Origin: an uncultured Gemmiger sp.
GTDB lineage: Bacteria; Bacillota; Clostridia; Oscillospirales; Ruminococcaceae
DNA: 8,794 bases
NCBI GenBank assembly: GCA_959018215.1
Contig: CAUEKL010000087.1
Span: 1-8,794 of the forward strand
Reading direction: 5' to 3'
This document shows, one piece after another, positions 1-7,315 of the stretch. Within the stretch, counting starts at the first letter, position 1. Each line of letters opens with the position of its first letter. Under the pieces are notes generated by a model that was given only the letters and a program-made list of their open reading frames with translations, was not told the DNA's origin and searched no databases. A program made the position numbers and the translations under genes.

Positions 1-428
1 CCCGCATAAATCACCGGCAGCACATGGGTAAAGCTGACCACCACCGAAAGGTTGTCGCTGCTGACCCACAGCAAGGCCAGAATCACGAAGCTGGCCACCG
101 GCATGGCCCGGATGAGCTGCATGGGCGGTGCCAGCAGCACCCGCACCCCATGCCAGCGGGCCCCCGCCGCCCCCAGCACCAGACCACTGACCAGGGCCAG
201 CACAAAGCCGGTCAGGATGCGCAGGGCACTGAAAGCGATGCGGTGCCAGAACTGGGCGGTGGGCAGCTGCACTGCCAACGCATGCAGGGTTTGCAGCGGG
301 GTGGAGAGAAACAACCCGCCATGCCCCAGAGCCATGGCCACAAGCTGCCACACCCCCACCCAGAACAGCACAGCGGCGGCAGTATGCCAGCGGGACTGTG
401 AACCGGTCCGGCCGGAATCAGGCGCCAT
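1..428 (-). CDS. ABC transporter permease, NitT/TauT (SsuC/TauC-like) type, partial
   Basis: Inner-membrane permease of a binding-protein-dependent importer, encoded just after its binding protein. Translating the minus strand from the ATG at 428-426 gives 142 open codons that run off the left edge, so the C-terminal half is missing. Visible are a short polar cytoplasmic start, a first membrane segment at about residues 17-34 (LFWVGVWQLVAMAL), the family-typical stretch ALRILTGFVLALVSG at 68-82 leading into a second membrane segment, and PPMQLIRAMPVASFVILALLW at 101-121, typical of SsuC/TauC permeases. The EAA loop that contacts the ATPase lies beyond the window. The start overlaps the last codons of the upstream binding-protein gene by 11 bp, implying translational coupling. 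No clear ribosome site precedes this ATG, and a later in-frame ATG (residue 32) would cut into the first membrane segment, so the upstream start is preferred. The family call is confident; the substrate is unknown. Confidence 0.85.
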   Translation of the reverse strand, partial: MAPDSGRTGSQSRWHTAAAVLFWVGVWQLVAMALGHGGLFLSTPLQTLHALAVQLPTAQFWHRIAFSALRILTGFVLALVSGLVLGAAGARWHGVRVLLAPPMQLIRAMPVASFVILALLWVSSDNLSVVVSFTHVLPVIYA

Positions 429-1476
429 AGTAGAAGGCGTCATCCGGCAGCTGACCGCCTACGCTGGTGGGGTCAGCATCATACAGGACCTGGAAGTAGG
501 TTTCCAGATCAGCACGCATCTCGTCGCCGGTGATGAAGACGATGTTGCACTCAGGCAGAGCCTTCTGAGCCAGAGCCGCCTTGGGCACAACGCCATAGGT
601 CTCGCACAGGGCAGCGGTGCCTTCCACGTCAGAGTTGGCAGCCTCGGTGCTGGCCTTATAAGCGGTCAGGAAGGCTTCAAAAGCTTCGGGGTCGGCTTCC
701 ACGGCATCCTTGCGGGCCACCAGAACACCGGTGACCAGCTGGGAGCCGGCTACCTTCTCCCACTCTTCGCTCATATCAAATTTGACGCTCAGGCCTTCCA
801 CCTGGGACAGAGCCGTGGTGACAAAGGGCTGGGGCAGCATGGCAATGCTGCTTTCGTCCCGGGCAACCATCTCATTGACAACCGCATCGGATTCGCTGAA
901 ATACTCGATGGTCACATCCTTGTCGGGGTCCAGACCGTTCTGGCTGAGCACATAGCGCAGGACATACTCAGGGGTGGTGCCCTTGCCTGTGGTCAGGATG
1001 GTCTTGCCCTTCAGGTCGGCAATACTGTCATACTGGGTATCGGAGTTCTCCACGATATACAGCACACCCAGGGTATTGATGGCAGCCACTTCCACGGCGC
1101 CGTTGGTCTTCTGGTACAGGGTGGCAGCCAGGTTGGCCGGAATGGCCGCGGCGTCCAGTTCACCCTTGACCAGCTTGGGCACGATCTCATCGGCCGCGCC
1201 ATACATGCTAAAGCCGATGTCCAGGTCGCTTTCGCCCTGATCCACTTCATCAATCAGGTTGACCAACCCCATGGTGGTGGGGCCTTTCAGGCCCGCCACC
1301 TGGAAGCCCGCGGCGTCGGCGGTTTCCGGGGACGCGGTTTCCTCCACCGGCGCAGTCTCTTCGGTTGCGGGGGCCGGCGTGGCCTCGACAGTAGACTGAG
1401 ACGCCGCGCCGCAGCCTGCCAGGGATACGGCCAGGGCCAGCGTGGTGAATGCAGCCAGAATACGTTTCAATTTCAC
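418..1476 (-). CDS. ABC transporter substrate-binding lipoprotein, NitT/TauT (SsuA/ThiY-like) family
   Basis: Extracytoplasmic solute-binding lipoprotein of 352 residues. The open frame extends further upstream, but I place the start at the GTG at 1476-1474: a strong GGGAGGAG (1490-1483) lies 6 nt before it and a clean lipoprotein signal follows at once (positive KLKR, hydrophobic core, lipobox LAGC with Cys22). The predicted promoter also starts the transcript inside the longer frame. After an Ala/Glu/Pro/Thr-rich tether (about 23-58) comes a type II periplasmic-binding fold: GPTTMGLVNL (65-74), AADEIVPKLVKGELDAAAIP (94-113), NTLGVLYIVE (134-143) and DLKGKTILTTGKGTTPEYVL (154-173), the last being the typical phosphate- or anion-handling turn region of NMT1/NitT-type proteins. 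This family includes binding proteins for nitrate, taurine, alkanesulfonates and thiamine precursors; nothing here fixes the ligand. It overlaps the permease gene and is probably controlled by the divergent Crp/Fnr-type gene. Confidence 0.88.
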   Translation of the reverse strand: MKLKRILAAFTTLALAVSLAGCGAASQSTVEATPAPATEETAPVEETASPETADAAGFQVAGLKGPTTMGLVNLIDEVDQGESDLDIGFSMYGAADEIVPKLVKGELDAAAIPANLAATLYQKTNGAVEVAAINTLGVLYIVENSDTQYDSIADLKGKTILTTGKGTTPEYVLRYVLSQNGLDPDKDVTIEYFSESDAVVNEMVARDESSIAMLPQPFVTTALSQVEGLSVKFDMSEEWEKVAGSQLVTGVLVARKDAVEADPEAFEAFLTAYKASTEAANSDVEGTAALCETYGVVPKAALAQKALPECNIVFITGDEMRADLETYFQVLYDADPTSVGGQLPDDAFYYGA

Positions 1477-1518
1477 AGTGAACTCCTCCCAATGCCGCAA
1501 ATGCGGTTTCTTTTCCAT

Positions 1519-1547
1519 TTGCTTTTGCCGCATTACTATACTATAAT
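1519..1547 (+). promoter_or_regulatory. Sigma-70-type promoter for the Crp/Fnr operon
   Basis: On the + strand a perfect TATAAT (1542-1547) is preceded at 17 bp by a weak TTGCTT (1519-1524). Transcription would start near 1553-1555, leaving a leader of about 100 nt that contains the two palindromes downstream. It interleaves with the minus-strand promoter, so both probably cannot be occupied at once. The weak -35 lowers confidence. Confidence 0.45.
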
Positions 1548-1563
1548 AAAACAGGAATGTCGA
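1535..1563 (-). promoter_or_regulatory. Sigma-70-type promoter for the binding-protein/permease operon
   Basis: On the minus strand, TCGACA (1563-1558) and TATAGT (1540-1535) are separated by exactly 17 bp, each one mismatch from consensus. Transcription would start near 1528, giving a leader of about 50 nt ahead of the GTG start at 1476. Seen by eye; no start-site data. Confidence 0.6.
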
Positions 1564-1592
1564 TTGCCGGTGCAACAATTTTGCCCCGGCAA
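1564..1592. promoter_or_regulatory. Paired TTGCnnnnGCAA palindromes, likely Crp/Fnr-type operators
   Basis: Two 12-bp inverted repeats of the same form, TTGCCGGTGCAA (1564-1575) and TTGCCCCGGCAA (1581-1592), lie 17 bp apart centre to centre in the divergent control region. Two-fold symmetric sites of this size suit a dimeric Crp/Fnr-type protein, and one is encoded 66 bp away. The first site abuts the -35 of the minus-strand promoter and is centred about 41.5 bp upstream of its predicted start, the class II activator position. For the + strand promoter both lie downstream of the start, which would suit autorepression. Symmetry is seen directly; protein assignment is inference. Confidence 0.5.
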
Positions 1593-1657
1593 CATTTCGC
1601 GGCATTTTTCGGGTATGTCCCGAGCGCCGCCACTCTTGGCACGAAAGGACCTTTGCG

Positions 1658-2353
1658 ATGAATCTGCGGCCGTATTATCCTGTTTTGCGCGGCACTTCCC
1701 TGCTGCGCGGTATGCGTGATGACGAGCTGGACAAAATGCTGGACTGCTTTGCCCCGCGGGTGCGCCGGTATCAGAAAGGGGAATTTCTGATGCTGGCCGG
1801 ATATGAAACCCGGGAGGTCGGCATCCTGCTGGAAGGGTCCATCACCGCCCTGAAAAACACCCCGGACGGCAGCAGTGTGGCCATCACCGAGATGAGCACA
1901 GGAGGCCTGTTCGGGGATGTATTGTCCGGGTCCAGCACCAAGAGCCCGGTCAGCGTCATGGCCCAGACCGATTGTCTGGCCGTGTACCTGCCCTATGAAA
2001 AAATTATCCACCCCTGCGCCCATCTGCACGAGAGCCATCTGCAGCTGCTGCAGAATCTGGTACTGACCATCTCCAACAAATACTTTGCCCTGGACCGTCG
2101 GGTGGAACTGCTGATCTGCAAGAGCCTTCGGGTGCGCATCAGTCTGTGGCTGCTGGAACAGGCCGACGAAGCCGGACAGGACACCTTTGCGGTCCCCCTG
2201 ACCCGGGCCGGACTGGCCGAGTACCTGAACTGTGACCGCAGCGCCCTGAGCCGGGAACTGGGTCGCATGCAGCGGGAGGGCTTGATTGAGACCTTCCGGG
2301 GAAGTTTCAAAATTCTGGACAAAGAACGCCTGCGCAGCCAGTGCCAGGAATGA
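1658..2353 (+). CDS. Crp/Fnr-family transcriptional regulator
   Basis: DNA-binding regulator of 231 residues, the usual Crp/Fnr length. Residues about 10-125 form the cNMP-binding-like beta-barrel sensor: RRYQKGEFLMLAGYE (36-50), VGILLEGSITAL (54-65), and GGLFGDVL (82-89) at the place where Crp has its ligand cassette. A dimerisation helix follows (about 125-160). The C-terminal winged helix-turn-helix is at about 180-225 (LTRAGLAEYLNCDRSALSRE, recognition helix about 193-204). The sensor lacks an obvious cAMP-binding RxS motif, so the signal is probably not cAMP. Cysteines occur at 30, 106, 120, 154, 192 and 229, not in the N-terminal cluster of E. coli Fnr. The start is supported by AAAGGA (1644-1649) 8 nt upstream. 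It leads a three-gene operon and diverges from the NitT/TauT-type importer, which it probably controls. The inducer is unknown. Confidence 0.9.
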   Translation: MNLRPYYPVLRGTSLLRGMRDDELDKMLDCFAPRVRRYQKGEFLMLAGYETREVGILLEGSITALKNTPDGSSVAITEMSTGGLFGDVLSGSSTKSPVSVMAQTDCLAVYLPYEKIIHPCAHLHESHLQLLQNLVLTISNKYFALDRRVELLICKSLRVRISLWLLEQADEAGQDTFAVPLTRAGLAEYLNCDRSALSRELGRMQREGLIETFRGSFKILDKERLRSQCQE

Positions 2354-2362
2354 GGTGTCTCC

Positions 2363-3337
2363 ATGAACCATCGTCAAATGCCTGTCTTATATATCGTTAT
2401 TCCCTGCTACAATGAGCAGGAGGTACTGCCCATCACGGCGCCGCAGTTTTTGAAAAAGATCACCGACCTTTCCGCCGCAGGCAAGATCAGCCCGGACAGC
2501 CGGGTGCTGTTTGTCAACGACGGTTCCAAGGACGATACCTGGAAGATCATCTGTGACCTGGCGGAACGGGACCCCCATTATCTGGGCATCTGTCAGAGCC
2601 GCAACCGGGGCCACCAGAACGCCGTTCTGGCCGGTCTGATGGAAGCCAAGGACCGCTGCGATATCACCATCTCCATCGACTGCGACGGTCAGGACGACAT
2701 CAACGCCATGGATGCCATGGTGGACGCCTACCGGGACGGCTGCGAGGTGGTGTACGGGGTGCGCTCCAAGCGGGAGACCGACACCTTTTTCAAGCGTTTC
2801 ACCGCCGAAAGTTTTTACAAGCTGCTCAATGCCATGGGCGCTGAGGTGGTGTTCAACCACGCGGACTATCGGCTGATGAGCGCCCGCGTGCTGAAAGAAT
2901 TTGCCAATTTCAAGGAAGTCAACCTGTTTTTGCGGGGCATGGTCCCGCTGGTAGGCTTCAAGAGCACCGCCGTGACCTATGAGCGCCACGAACGCATTGC
3001 CGGGGAAAGTCACTATCCCCTTTCCAAGATGCTGAGCCTTGCCTTTGACGGCATCACCAGCCTTTCGGTCAAACCCATCCGGTTCATCACCGGCTTTGGG
3101 GTCCTGGTGGCCCTGGTCTCCTTTATCGGGGTGATCTGGGCTCTGGTGGAAGCCGCGATGGGAGCCACCGTGTCCGGCTGGGCTTCCACCACCTGCATCA
3201 TCTGTTTTGTGTCCGGCGTACAGCTGATCTGTCTGGGCGTGATCGGGGAGTACATCGGCAAAATTTACATGGAAACCAAGGCCCGGCCCCGCTACATTAT
3301 CAGCGAGCGCACCTGGGACAAGGAGGAAAACGCATGA
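2363..3337 (+). CDS. Family 2 glycosyltransferase, GtrB/DPM1-like, membrane-anchored
   Basis: Predicted polyprenyl-phosphate glycosyltransferase of 324 residues, typical for GtrB/CsbB/YkcC-like proteins, which move a sugar from a nucleotide donor onto a lipid carrier at the inner face of the membrane. The GT-A domain shows IVIPCYNEQE (11-20), FVNDGSKDDTW (50-60), SRNRGHQNAVLAGL (79-92), the metal-binding D106-C-D108 in SIDCDGQDD, ADYRLMSARV (167-176) and ERIAGESHYP (210-219). Two C-terminal membrane segments lie at about 241-263 and 275-297, followed by a short cytoplasmic tail with KARPRY. The start lies 9 nt after the regulator stop with GAGGTG (2352-2357) ahead, so it is cotranscribed. Sugar and acceptor are unknown. 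Its link to a Crp/Fnr regulator and a flavin protein is not explained by a known pathway. Confidence 0.9.
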   Translation: MNHRQMPVLYIVIPCYNEQEVLPITAPQFLKKITDLSAAGKISPDSRVLFVNDGSKDDTWKIICDLAERDPHYLGICQSRNRGHQNAVLAGLMEAKDRCDITISIDCDGQDDINAMDAMVDAYRDGCEVVYGVRSKRETDTFFKRFTAESFYKLLNAMGAEVVFNHADYRLMSARVLKEFANFKEVNLFLRGMVPLVGFKSTAVTYERHERIAGESHYPLSKMLSLAFDGITSLSVKPIRFITGFGVLVALVSFIGVIWALVEAAMGATVSGWASTTCIICFVSGVQLICLGVIGEYIGKIYMETKARPRYIISERTWDKEENA

Positions 3338-3909
3338 GAAAACAGGTCTGGAAAGGGTCTACCCTGCTCAATCCGGAACCGCCGGTGCTGGTCAGCTGCG
3401 GCAGCCCGGAAAAGGCCAACCTGATCACGGTGGGCTGGTGCGGAACTATCTGCACCCAACCTTCTATGCTGTCCATCAGTGTGCGGCCGGAACGGTACAG
3501 CTATGATCTCATCAAGGACAGCGGCGAATTCGTGGTGAATCTGCCCACCGAAAGCCTGACCCGCGCCGTGGACTGGTGCGGCGTCAAAAGCGGCCGGGAG
3601 GTGGACAAGTTCGCTGCCATGGGCCTGCATGCCGCGCCCGCTGCCCGGGTGGGGACCGTTCTTCTGGAGGAAAGCCCCCTGAACCTGGAGTGCAAGGTCA
3701 CCCAGCGCATCCCTCTGGGCAGTCATGACCTGTTCCTGGCCGAAGTGGTGGCCGTGGATGTGGACGAAAGCCTGCTGGATGAAAACGGCAAACTCTGTCT
3801 GGACAAAGCGAAGCTCATCGTCTACTCTCATGGGGAATATCTGGCCCTGGGCCGTCGGCTGGGAACCTTCGGATACAGTGTGCGGAAAAAAGCCAGACGG
3901 CGCAAATGA
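3334..3909 (+). CDS. Flavin reductase-family protein (flavoredoxin-like, FMN-binding split barrel)
   Basis: Cytoplasmic FMN-binding protein of 191 residues in the flavin reductase-like/flavoredoxin family. The signature region runs from NPEPPVLVSCG (13-23) through ANLITVGWCGTICTQPSML (28-46) to SISVRPERYSYDLI (47-60) and EFVVNLPT (65-72), the typical flavin-phosphate and isoalloxazine-contacting stretch. Residues about 115-145 complete the barrel (LECKVTQ, FLAEVVAVDVDE). The C-terminus is strongly basic (RKKARRRK). Such proteins reduce or carry flavin with NAD(P)H or act as small electron carriers; which applies here cannot be told. The ATG overlaps the stop of the glycosyltransferase gene (ATGA), and a strong AGGAGG (3321-3326) sits 7 nt upstream, so coupled translation is likely. 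It is the last gene before the terminator at 3928. Confidence 0.88.
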   Translation: MRKQVWKGSTLLNPEPPVLVSCGSPEKANLITVGWCGTICTQPSMLSISVRPERYSYDLIKDSGEFVVNLPTESLTRAVDWCGVKSGREVDKFAAMGLHAAPAARVGTVLLEESPLNLECKVTQRIPLGSHDLFLAEVVAVDVDESLLDENGKLCLDKAKLIVYSHGEYLALGRRLGTFGYSVRKKARRRK

Positions 3910-3927
3910 TCTTTCGGACATAAAAGC

Positions 3928-3980
3928 AACAAGACCGCTGACCGGAAATGCAGTTTCCGGCGGCGGTCTTGTTTTTGTTT
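3928..3980 (+). terminator. Intrinsic terminator of the Crp/Fnr operon (two-tier hairpin)
   Basis: An 11-bp perfect outer stem, AACAAGACCGC (3928-3938) with GCGGTCTTGTT (3963-3973), encloses a second 7-bp stem, CCGGAAA (3942-3948) with TTTCCGG (3954-3960), and is followed by TTTTTGTTT (3972-3980). It starts 19 nt after the flavin protein stop codon. Confidence 0.9.
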
Positions 3981-4001
3981 AGGGGTTCTGTTTTTCCTGA
4001 T

Positions 4002-4043
4002 AAAAACACACCGCAGAGAGCTTGCACTCTCTGCGGTGTGTTT
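4002..4043 (-). terminator. Intrinsic terminator of the mgl operon
   Basis: A perfect 17-bp stem (4004-4020 with 4027-4043) around a 6-nt loop, 24 nt after the mglC stop. Read on the minus strand, the stem runs into TTTTT (4006-4002). The + strand side has only three T, so it acts mainly for the minus-strand operon, though it could back up the facing terminator. Confidence 0.88.
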
Positions 4044-4067
4044 GGGAAAGATATGAGAATGGTTAGA

Positions 4068-5723
4068 TTACTTCTTCTGGACGTACTTCAGGCAGTCGAG
4101 CATAACGGCGACCAGGATGATAATGCCGGAGAATACGAACTGCAGGTTGGTATCAATGCCCAGAGTGGTCAGGGAGTAGGTCAGCGCGGTGAAGATGAAG
4201 ACACCGACCACAACGCCGGAGATCTTGCCGATACCGCCGGTGAAGGAGATGCCGCCCACGACGCAGGCCGCGATGGCGTCCATTTCCCAGCCCTGGCCGT
4301 AAGCAGCGGAGCCGGAGCCCACCATGCGGATGCATTCCAGCCAGGAGCCGAAGCCGTACAGGATACCGGCCAGGATGAAAGCGCCCACGGTGACGCCGAA
4401 GACGGAGATACCGGAAACGGAAGCCGCTTCAGGGTTGCCGCCCACAGCGAACAGGTTCTTGCCGAAGGTGGTCTTGTTCCAGATGAACCAGACGATGACC
4501 ACAGCCGCAACAGCCCACAGGATGATGGTGGGGAAGCCGTTGATCTTGGGGATGATCATGCTGGGGATGTTGGATTCAATGGCACCGAAGGACACGCCCT
4601 TGGTGGAGTAGGTGACCAGGCCGAAGATGACCAGCATGTTGGCCATGGTGGAGATGAAGGGGTGCATCTTGAACTTGGCCGTGAAGAAACCGGCGATGGT
4701 GGTGAAGATGGTGCACAGCACAATGCAGATCACCAGAGCCAGCAGCACACGGGCGATGACCGGCAGGCCGGTGAAATCGAAGGTGTGACCGAACACGGAA
4801 CCGGTGTTGGGGCCGGAGTGCATCACGATGGTGGCGGCAGTCATGCCCATACCGACCATACGGCCGATGGACAGGTCAGTGCCGGCCAGCAGGATCAGGC
4901 CCGCAACGCCCAGAGCCAGGAACATACGCGGCGAAGCCTGCTGCAGGATGTTCAGGATGTTGTTCAGGGTGAGCAGCTGCACATTCTTGACGATAGGCGT
5001 GATGATGCACAGAGCGATGAAGATGACGATGATGGCAATGTACAGACCGTTGCGCAGCAGGAAGTCCCGACGGTTGAAGGTGTACTTGTAGTTTTCCCAC
5101 TTCTGGGCCAGGGACTCCCCTACCGTGAACTTGGACATGCGCAGCATGTCGATGAGGTGATACTTGTAGTCAAACGCGGAATGCTGACGGTCCTTGACCA
5201 GCTGCAGATCCTTGTCCAGCTGCATCTTGGCGTCAAACAGACGGTTCTTGTGGACGTACTTTTCGTCCTTGATCTCATGGGCGTCGGTGAGCTTGGACAG
5301 GGTGGCCTGATGCTCCTTCTCCAGCTCGGCCACAGCCGCCTTGTATTTTTCCTGGGCAGCTACCTTTTCCACCTTGCAGCTTTCCACCACGGCCTGATAG
5401 TAATCGGTGTCATAGTGGGCCTTCAGGTAGCTTTCGGCTTCAGCGATGAGCTTGGCGATGGCGTCCTTGTTCTTGGCCTCCACAGCCTTGGCCTTTTCCA
5501 GAGCGGCCTTCTGCTGGGTGATCTTGGCCTGCTTTTCCGCTTCGGTATAGATGCGGTCGCGCTTGAGGTTGTCGATGTTGTTCTGAATCTCGATGACCTG
5601 GTCGGTGCCGTCCACGCGCAGAGCGTTGATCTTTTCCTGAATGGCGCCGACGTGTTCGTCGATGGGCTGCAGAAGCGCTGCTTCCTGTTCAGCCGTCAGG
5701 ATTTTCGTTTTTTCTGTCACCAT
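4068..5723 (-). CDS. mglC: Galactose/methyl-galactoside ABC permease MglC with long coiled-coil N-terminal extension
   Basis: Membrane permease of the Mgl sugar importer, 551 residues against about 336 in E. coli. The start is placed at the ATG at 5723-5721: it follows the mglA stop by 16 nt with GTGGGGG ahead, whereas the longer frame starts inside mglA. Residues about 1-220 are hydrophilic and rich in Ala, Lys, Glu and Gln with heptad-like runs (about 42-100 and 120-150), consistent with helical coiled coil; no membrane segment is seen there. From about 224 the normal MglC/RbsC-type permease begins: first membrane helix 226-244, LLAGTDLSIGRMVG (278-291), FKMHPFISTMANM (351-363), GGNPEAASVSGI (428-439, near-identical to E. 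coli MglC) and DAIAACVVGGISFTGGIGK (482-500). Last gene of the operon, followed by a strong terminator. The permease call is secure; the role of the extension is unknown. Confidence 0.93.
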   Translation of the reverse strand: MVTEKTKILTAEQEAALLQPIDEHVGAIQEKINALRVDGTDQVIEIQNNIDNLKRDRIYTEAEKQAKITQQKAALEKAKAVEAKNKDAIAKLIAEAESYLKAHYDTDYYQAVVESCKVEKVAAQEKYKAAVAELEKEHQATLSKLTDAHEIKDEKYVHKNRLFDAKMQLDKDLQLVKDRQHSAFDYKYHLIDMLRMSKFTVGESLAQKWENYKYTFNRRDFLLRNGLYIAIIVIFIALCIITPIVKNVQLLTLNNILNILQQASPRMFLALGVAGLILLAGTDLSIGRMVGMGMTAATIVMHSGPNTGSVFGHTFDFTGLPVIARVLLALVICIVLCTIFTTIAGFFTAKFKMHPFISTMANMLVIFGLVTYSTKGVSFGAIESNIPSMIIPKINGFPTIILWAVAAVVIVWFIWNKTTFGKNLFAVGGNPEAASVSGISVFGVTVGAFILAGILYGFGSWLECIRMVGSGSAAYGQGWEMDAIAACVVGGISFTGGIGKISGVVVGVFIFTALTYSLTTLGIDTNLQFVFSGIIILVAVMLDCLKYVQKK

Positions 5724-5739
5724 AAGTATTTTCCCCCAC

Positions 5740-7248
5740 TTACAGGTATTTCGCACTGAGTCTCAGCAGCTCTTCCTGATTGGTCTCCTTGGTATTGACG
5801 ATACCGGAAAGGTGACCGTTGGACATGACGCCGATACGGTTGGTGATGCCCAGGATCTCAGGCATTTCGGAGGAAACAACGATGATCGTCTTTCCCTGTT
5901 TAGCCATGTTGATGATCAGCTCATAGATTTCGTCCTTGGCGCCGACATCGATACCGCGGGTGGGTTCATCCATCATGAAGACCTGCGGTTCACGTTCGAG
6001 CCACTTGCCGAAGATGACCTTCTGCTGGTTGCCGCCGGAAAGGCTCGTGATCATATCGTCCGGGCCCATGCACTTGGTATGCATGATCTTGATTTCCTTG
6101 TTGGTGGCCTTGACCATCTTGGGGTTGGACAGCGCCACGCCGGCCTTGTACTGATTCAGGTTGGCGATGGTGGTGTTGAAGGTCAGGTCACACTTGAGGA
6201 ACAGACCGTTGGCCTTGCGTTCCTCGGTGATCATGGCAAAACCGTGCTCGATGGCTTCCTTGGCGTTGTTGAAGTTCATCATGCGGCCTTTGAAGTACAC
6301 GCGCCCGGCGGCACGGGTACGCACGCCGAAGATGGTCTCCAGCAGTTCGGTACGGCCGGCGCCGACCAGGCCGTACAGGCCGAAGATCTCGCCTTCCCGC
6401 ACATCGAAGGAAATATCCTGCAGGTGCGGCGCGTACTTGGTGGAAAGATGCTGCACCGAGAGGATCGGTTCGCCGGGGGTGTTGTCCACCGGCGGGAAAC
6501 GGCTTTCCAGAGAGCGGCCGACCATGGCGGAGATCAGTTCATTCATGTTGGTGTCGGCAGTATCCTTGGTCATGACCAGGTTGCCGTCACGCAGCACCGA
6601 GATCTGGTCGCAGATCTCGAAGATCTCGTCCATCTTGTGAGAGATGTAAATCAGGGAAATTCCCTGCGCCTTGAGCATGCGCATCATCTCGAAGAGCTTT
6701 TCGACCTCCTGCACGGTCAGGGAGGAGGTGGGCTCGTCCAGAACGATGACCTGGGAATTGTAGGAGATAGCTTTCGCAATCTCGCACATCTGGCGCTGGG
6801 AAACGGACATGTTCCGCATGGGCTGGGTCAGGTTTACGGTCATGCCGAGCTTGCGGAACAGCTCGGAGGCCTTCTTTTTCATTCGCGTCTCGTCAACAAC
6901 GCCGGCGGAATTGACCGGGTAACGGCCAAGGAACAGGTTATCGATGACGTTGCGTTCCAGGCACTGGTTCAGTTCCTGGTGGACCATGGCAATGCCGTTT
7001 TCCAGGGCATCCTTCGGGCCGGAGAAGCTGATCTCCTTGCCGTTGAGGAAAATCTTGCCTTCGTCCTTCTGGTAGGTACCGAACAGGCACTTCATCATCG
7101 TGGACTTACCGGCACCGTTCTCGCCCATAAGCCCCATGACAGTTCCGCGTTTTACGTCGAGGTTGATATGGTCAAGAACCCGGTTGCGGCCGAAGGACTT
7201 GCACATACCACGAATTGACAAGACGATATCGTCTTTCGCATCTGCCAT
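5740..7248 (-). CDS. mglA: Galactose/methyl-galactoside import ATPase MglA
   Basis: Cytoplasmic double-domain ATPase of the Mgl importer, 502 residues, full family length. The start ATG (7248-7246) has GGGAG (7261-7257) 8 nt upstream; a longer in-frame start lacks this. Domain 1 has Walker A GENGAGKST (42-50), Q-loop HQE (90-92), signature region MSVSQRQ (147-153), Walker B VIVLDEPTSSL (167-177) and the H-loop His204. Domain 2 has the degenerate Walker A GLVGAGRTE (293-301, no Lys), intact LSGGNQQK (403-410) and Walker B VFMMDEPTRGID (423-434), with SSEMPEILGITNRI (459-472) closely matching E. coli MglA. One good and one altered ATP site is normal for this CUT2 class. It lies 168 nt after mglB, behind an attenuator-like hairpin, and 16 nt before mglC. 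Confidence 0.96.
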   Translation of the reverse strand: MADAKDDIVLSIRGMCKSFGRNRVLDHINLDVKRGTVMGLMGENGAGKSTMMKCLFGTYQKDEGKIFLNGKEISFSGPKDALENGIAMVHQELNQCLERNVIDNLFLGRYPVNSAGVVDETRMKKKASELFRKLGMTVNLTQPMRNMSVSQRQMCEIAKAISYNSQVIVLDEPTSSLTVQEVEKLFEMMRMLKAQGISLIYISHKMDEIFEICDQISVLRDGNLVMTKDTADTNMNELISAMVGRSLESRFPPVDNTPGEPILSVQHLSTKYAPHLQDISFDVREGEIFGLYGLVGAGRTELLETIFGVRTRAAGRVYFKGRMMNFNNAKEAIEHGFAMITEERKANGLFLKCDLTFNTTIANLNQYKAGVALSNPKMVKATNKEIKIMHTKCMGPDDMITSLSGGNQQKVIFGKWLEREPQVFMMDEPTRGIDVGAKDEIYELIINMAKQGKTIIVVSSEMPEILGITNRIGVMSNGHLSGIVNTKETNQEELLRLSAKYL

Positions 7249-7315
7249 TCTAGTTACTCCCGTATCTGCAAATTTACAAGTCACGGCACAAGGCCGTACC
7301 TGCTGTGGTTTCATC

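Noticed and set aside
1491..1534. Inverted repeat AATGCGG (1500-1506) / CCGCATT (1528-1534) as a leader RNA switch
   Set aside because: The predicted transcript starts near 1528, so most of one arm would not be transcribed; a short CCGC/GCGG hairpin remains but is too weak to call.
52..1719. 555-codon open frame on the + strand across the permease and binding-protein genes
   Set aside because: Antisense to two recognisable transport genes and crosses the divergent promoter region; no domain in its product.
1541..2377. 278-codon minus-strand frame opposite the Crp/Fnr gene
   Set aside because: Shadow of the regulator, which has a clear sensor and helix-turn-helix.
3948..5759. 603-codon open frame on the + strand opposite mglC
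   Set aside because: Low-complexity Gly/Asp/His/Gln-rich product with no domain; it is the antisense shadow of mglC, whose minus-strand product is a clear permease.
5641..7218. 525-codon open frame on the + strand opposite mglA
   Set aside because: His/Gly/Val-rich with no recognisable motif, fully antisense to an intact MglA carrying all ATPase motifs.
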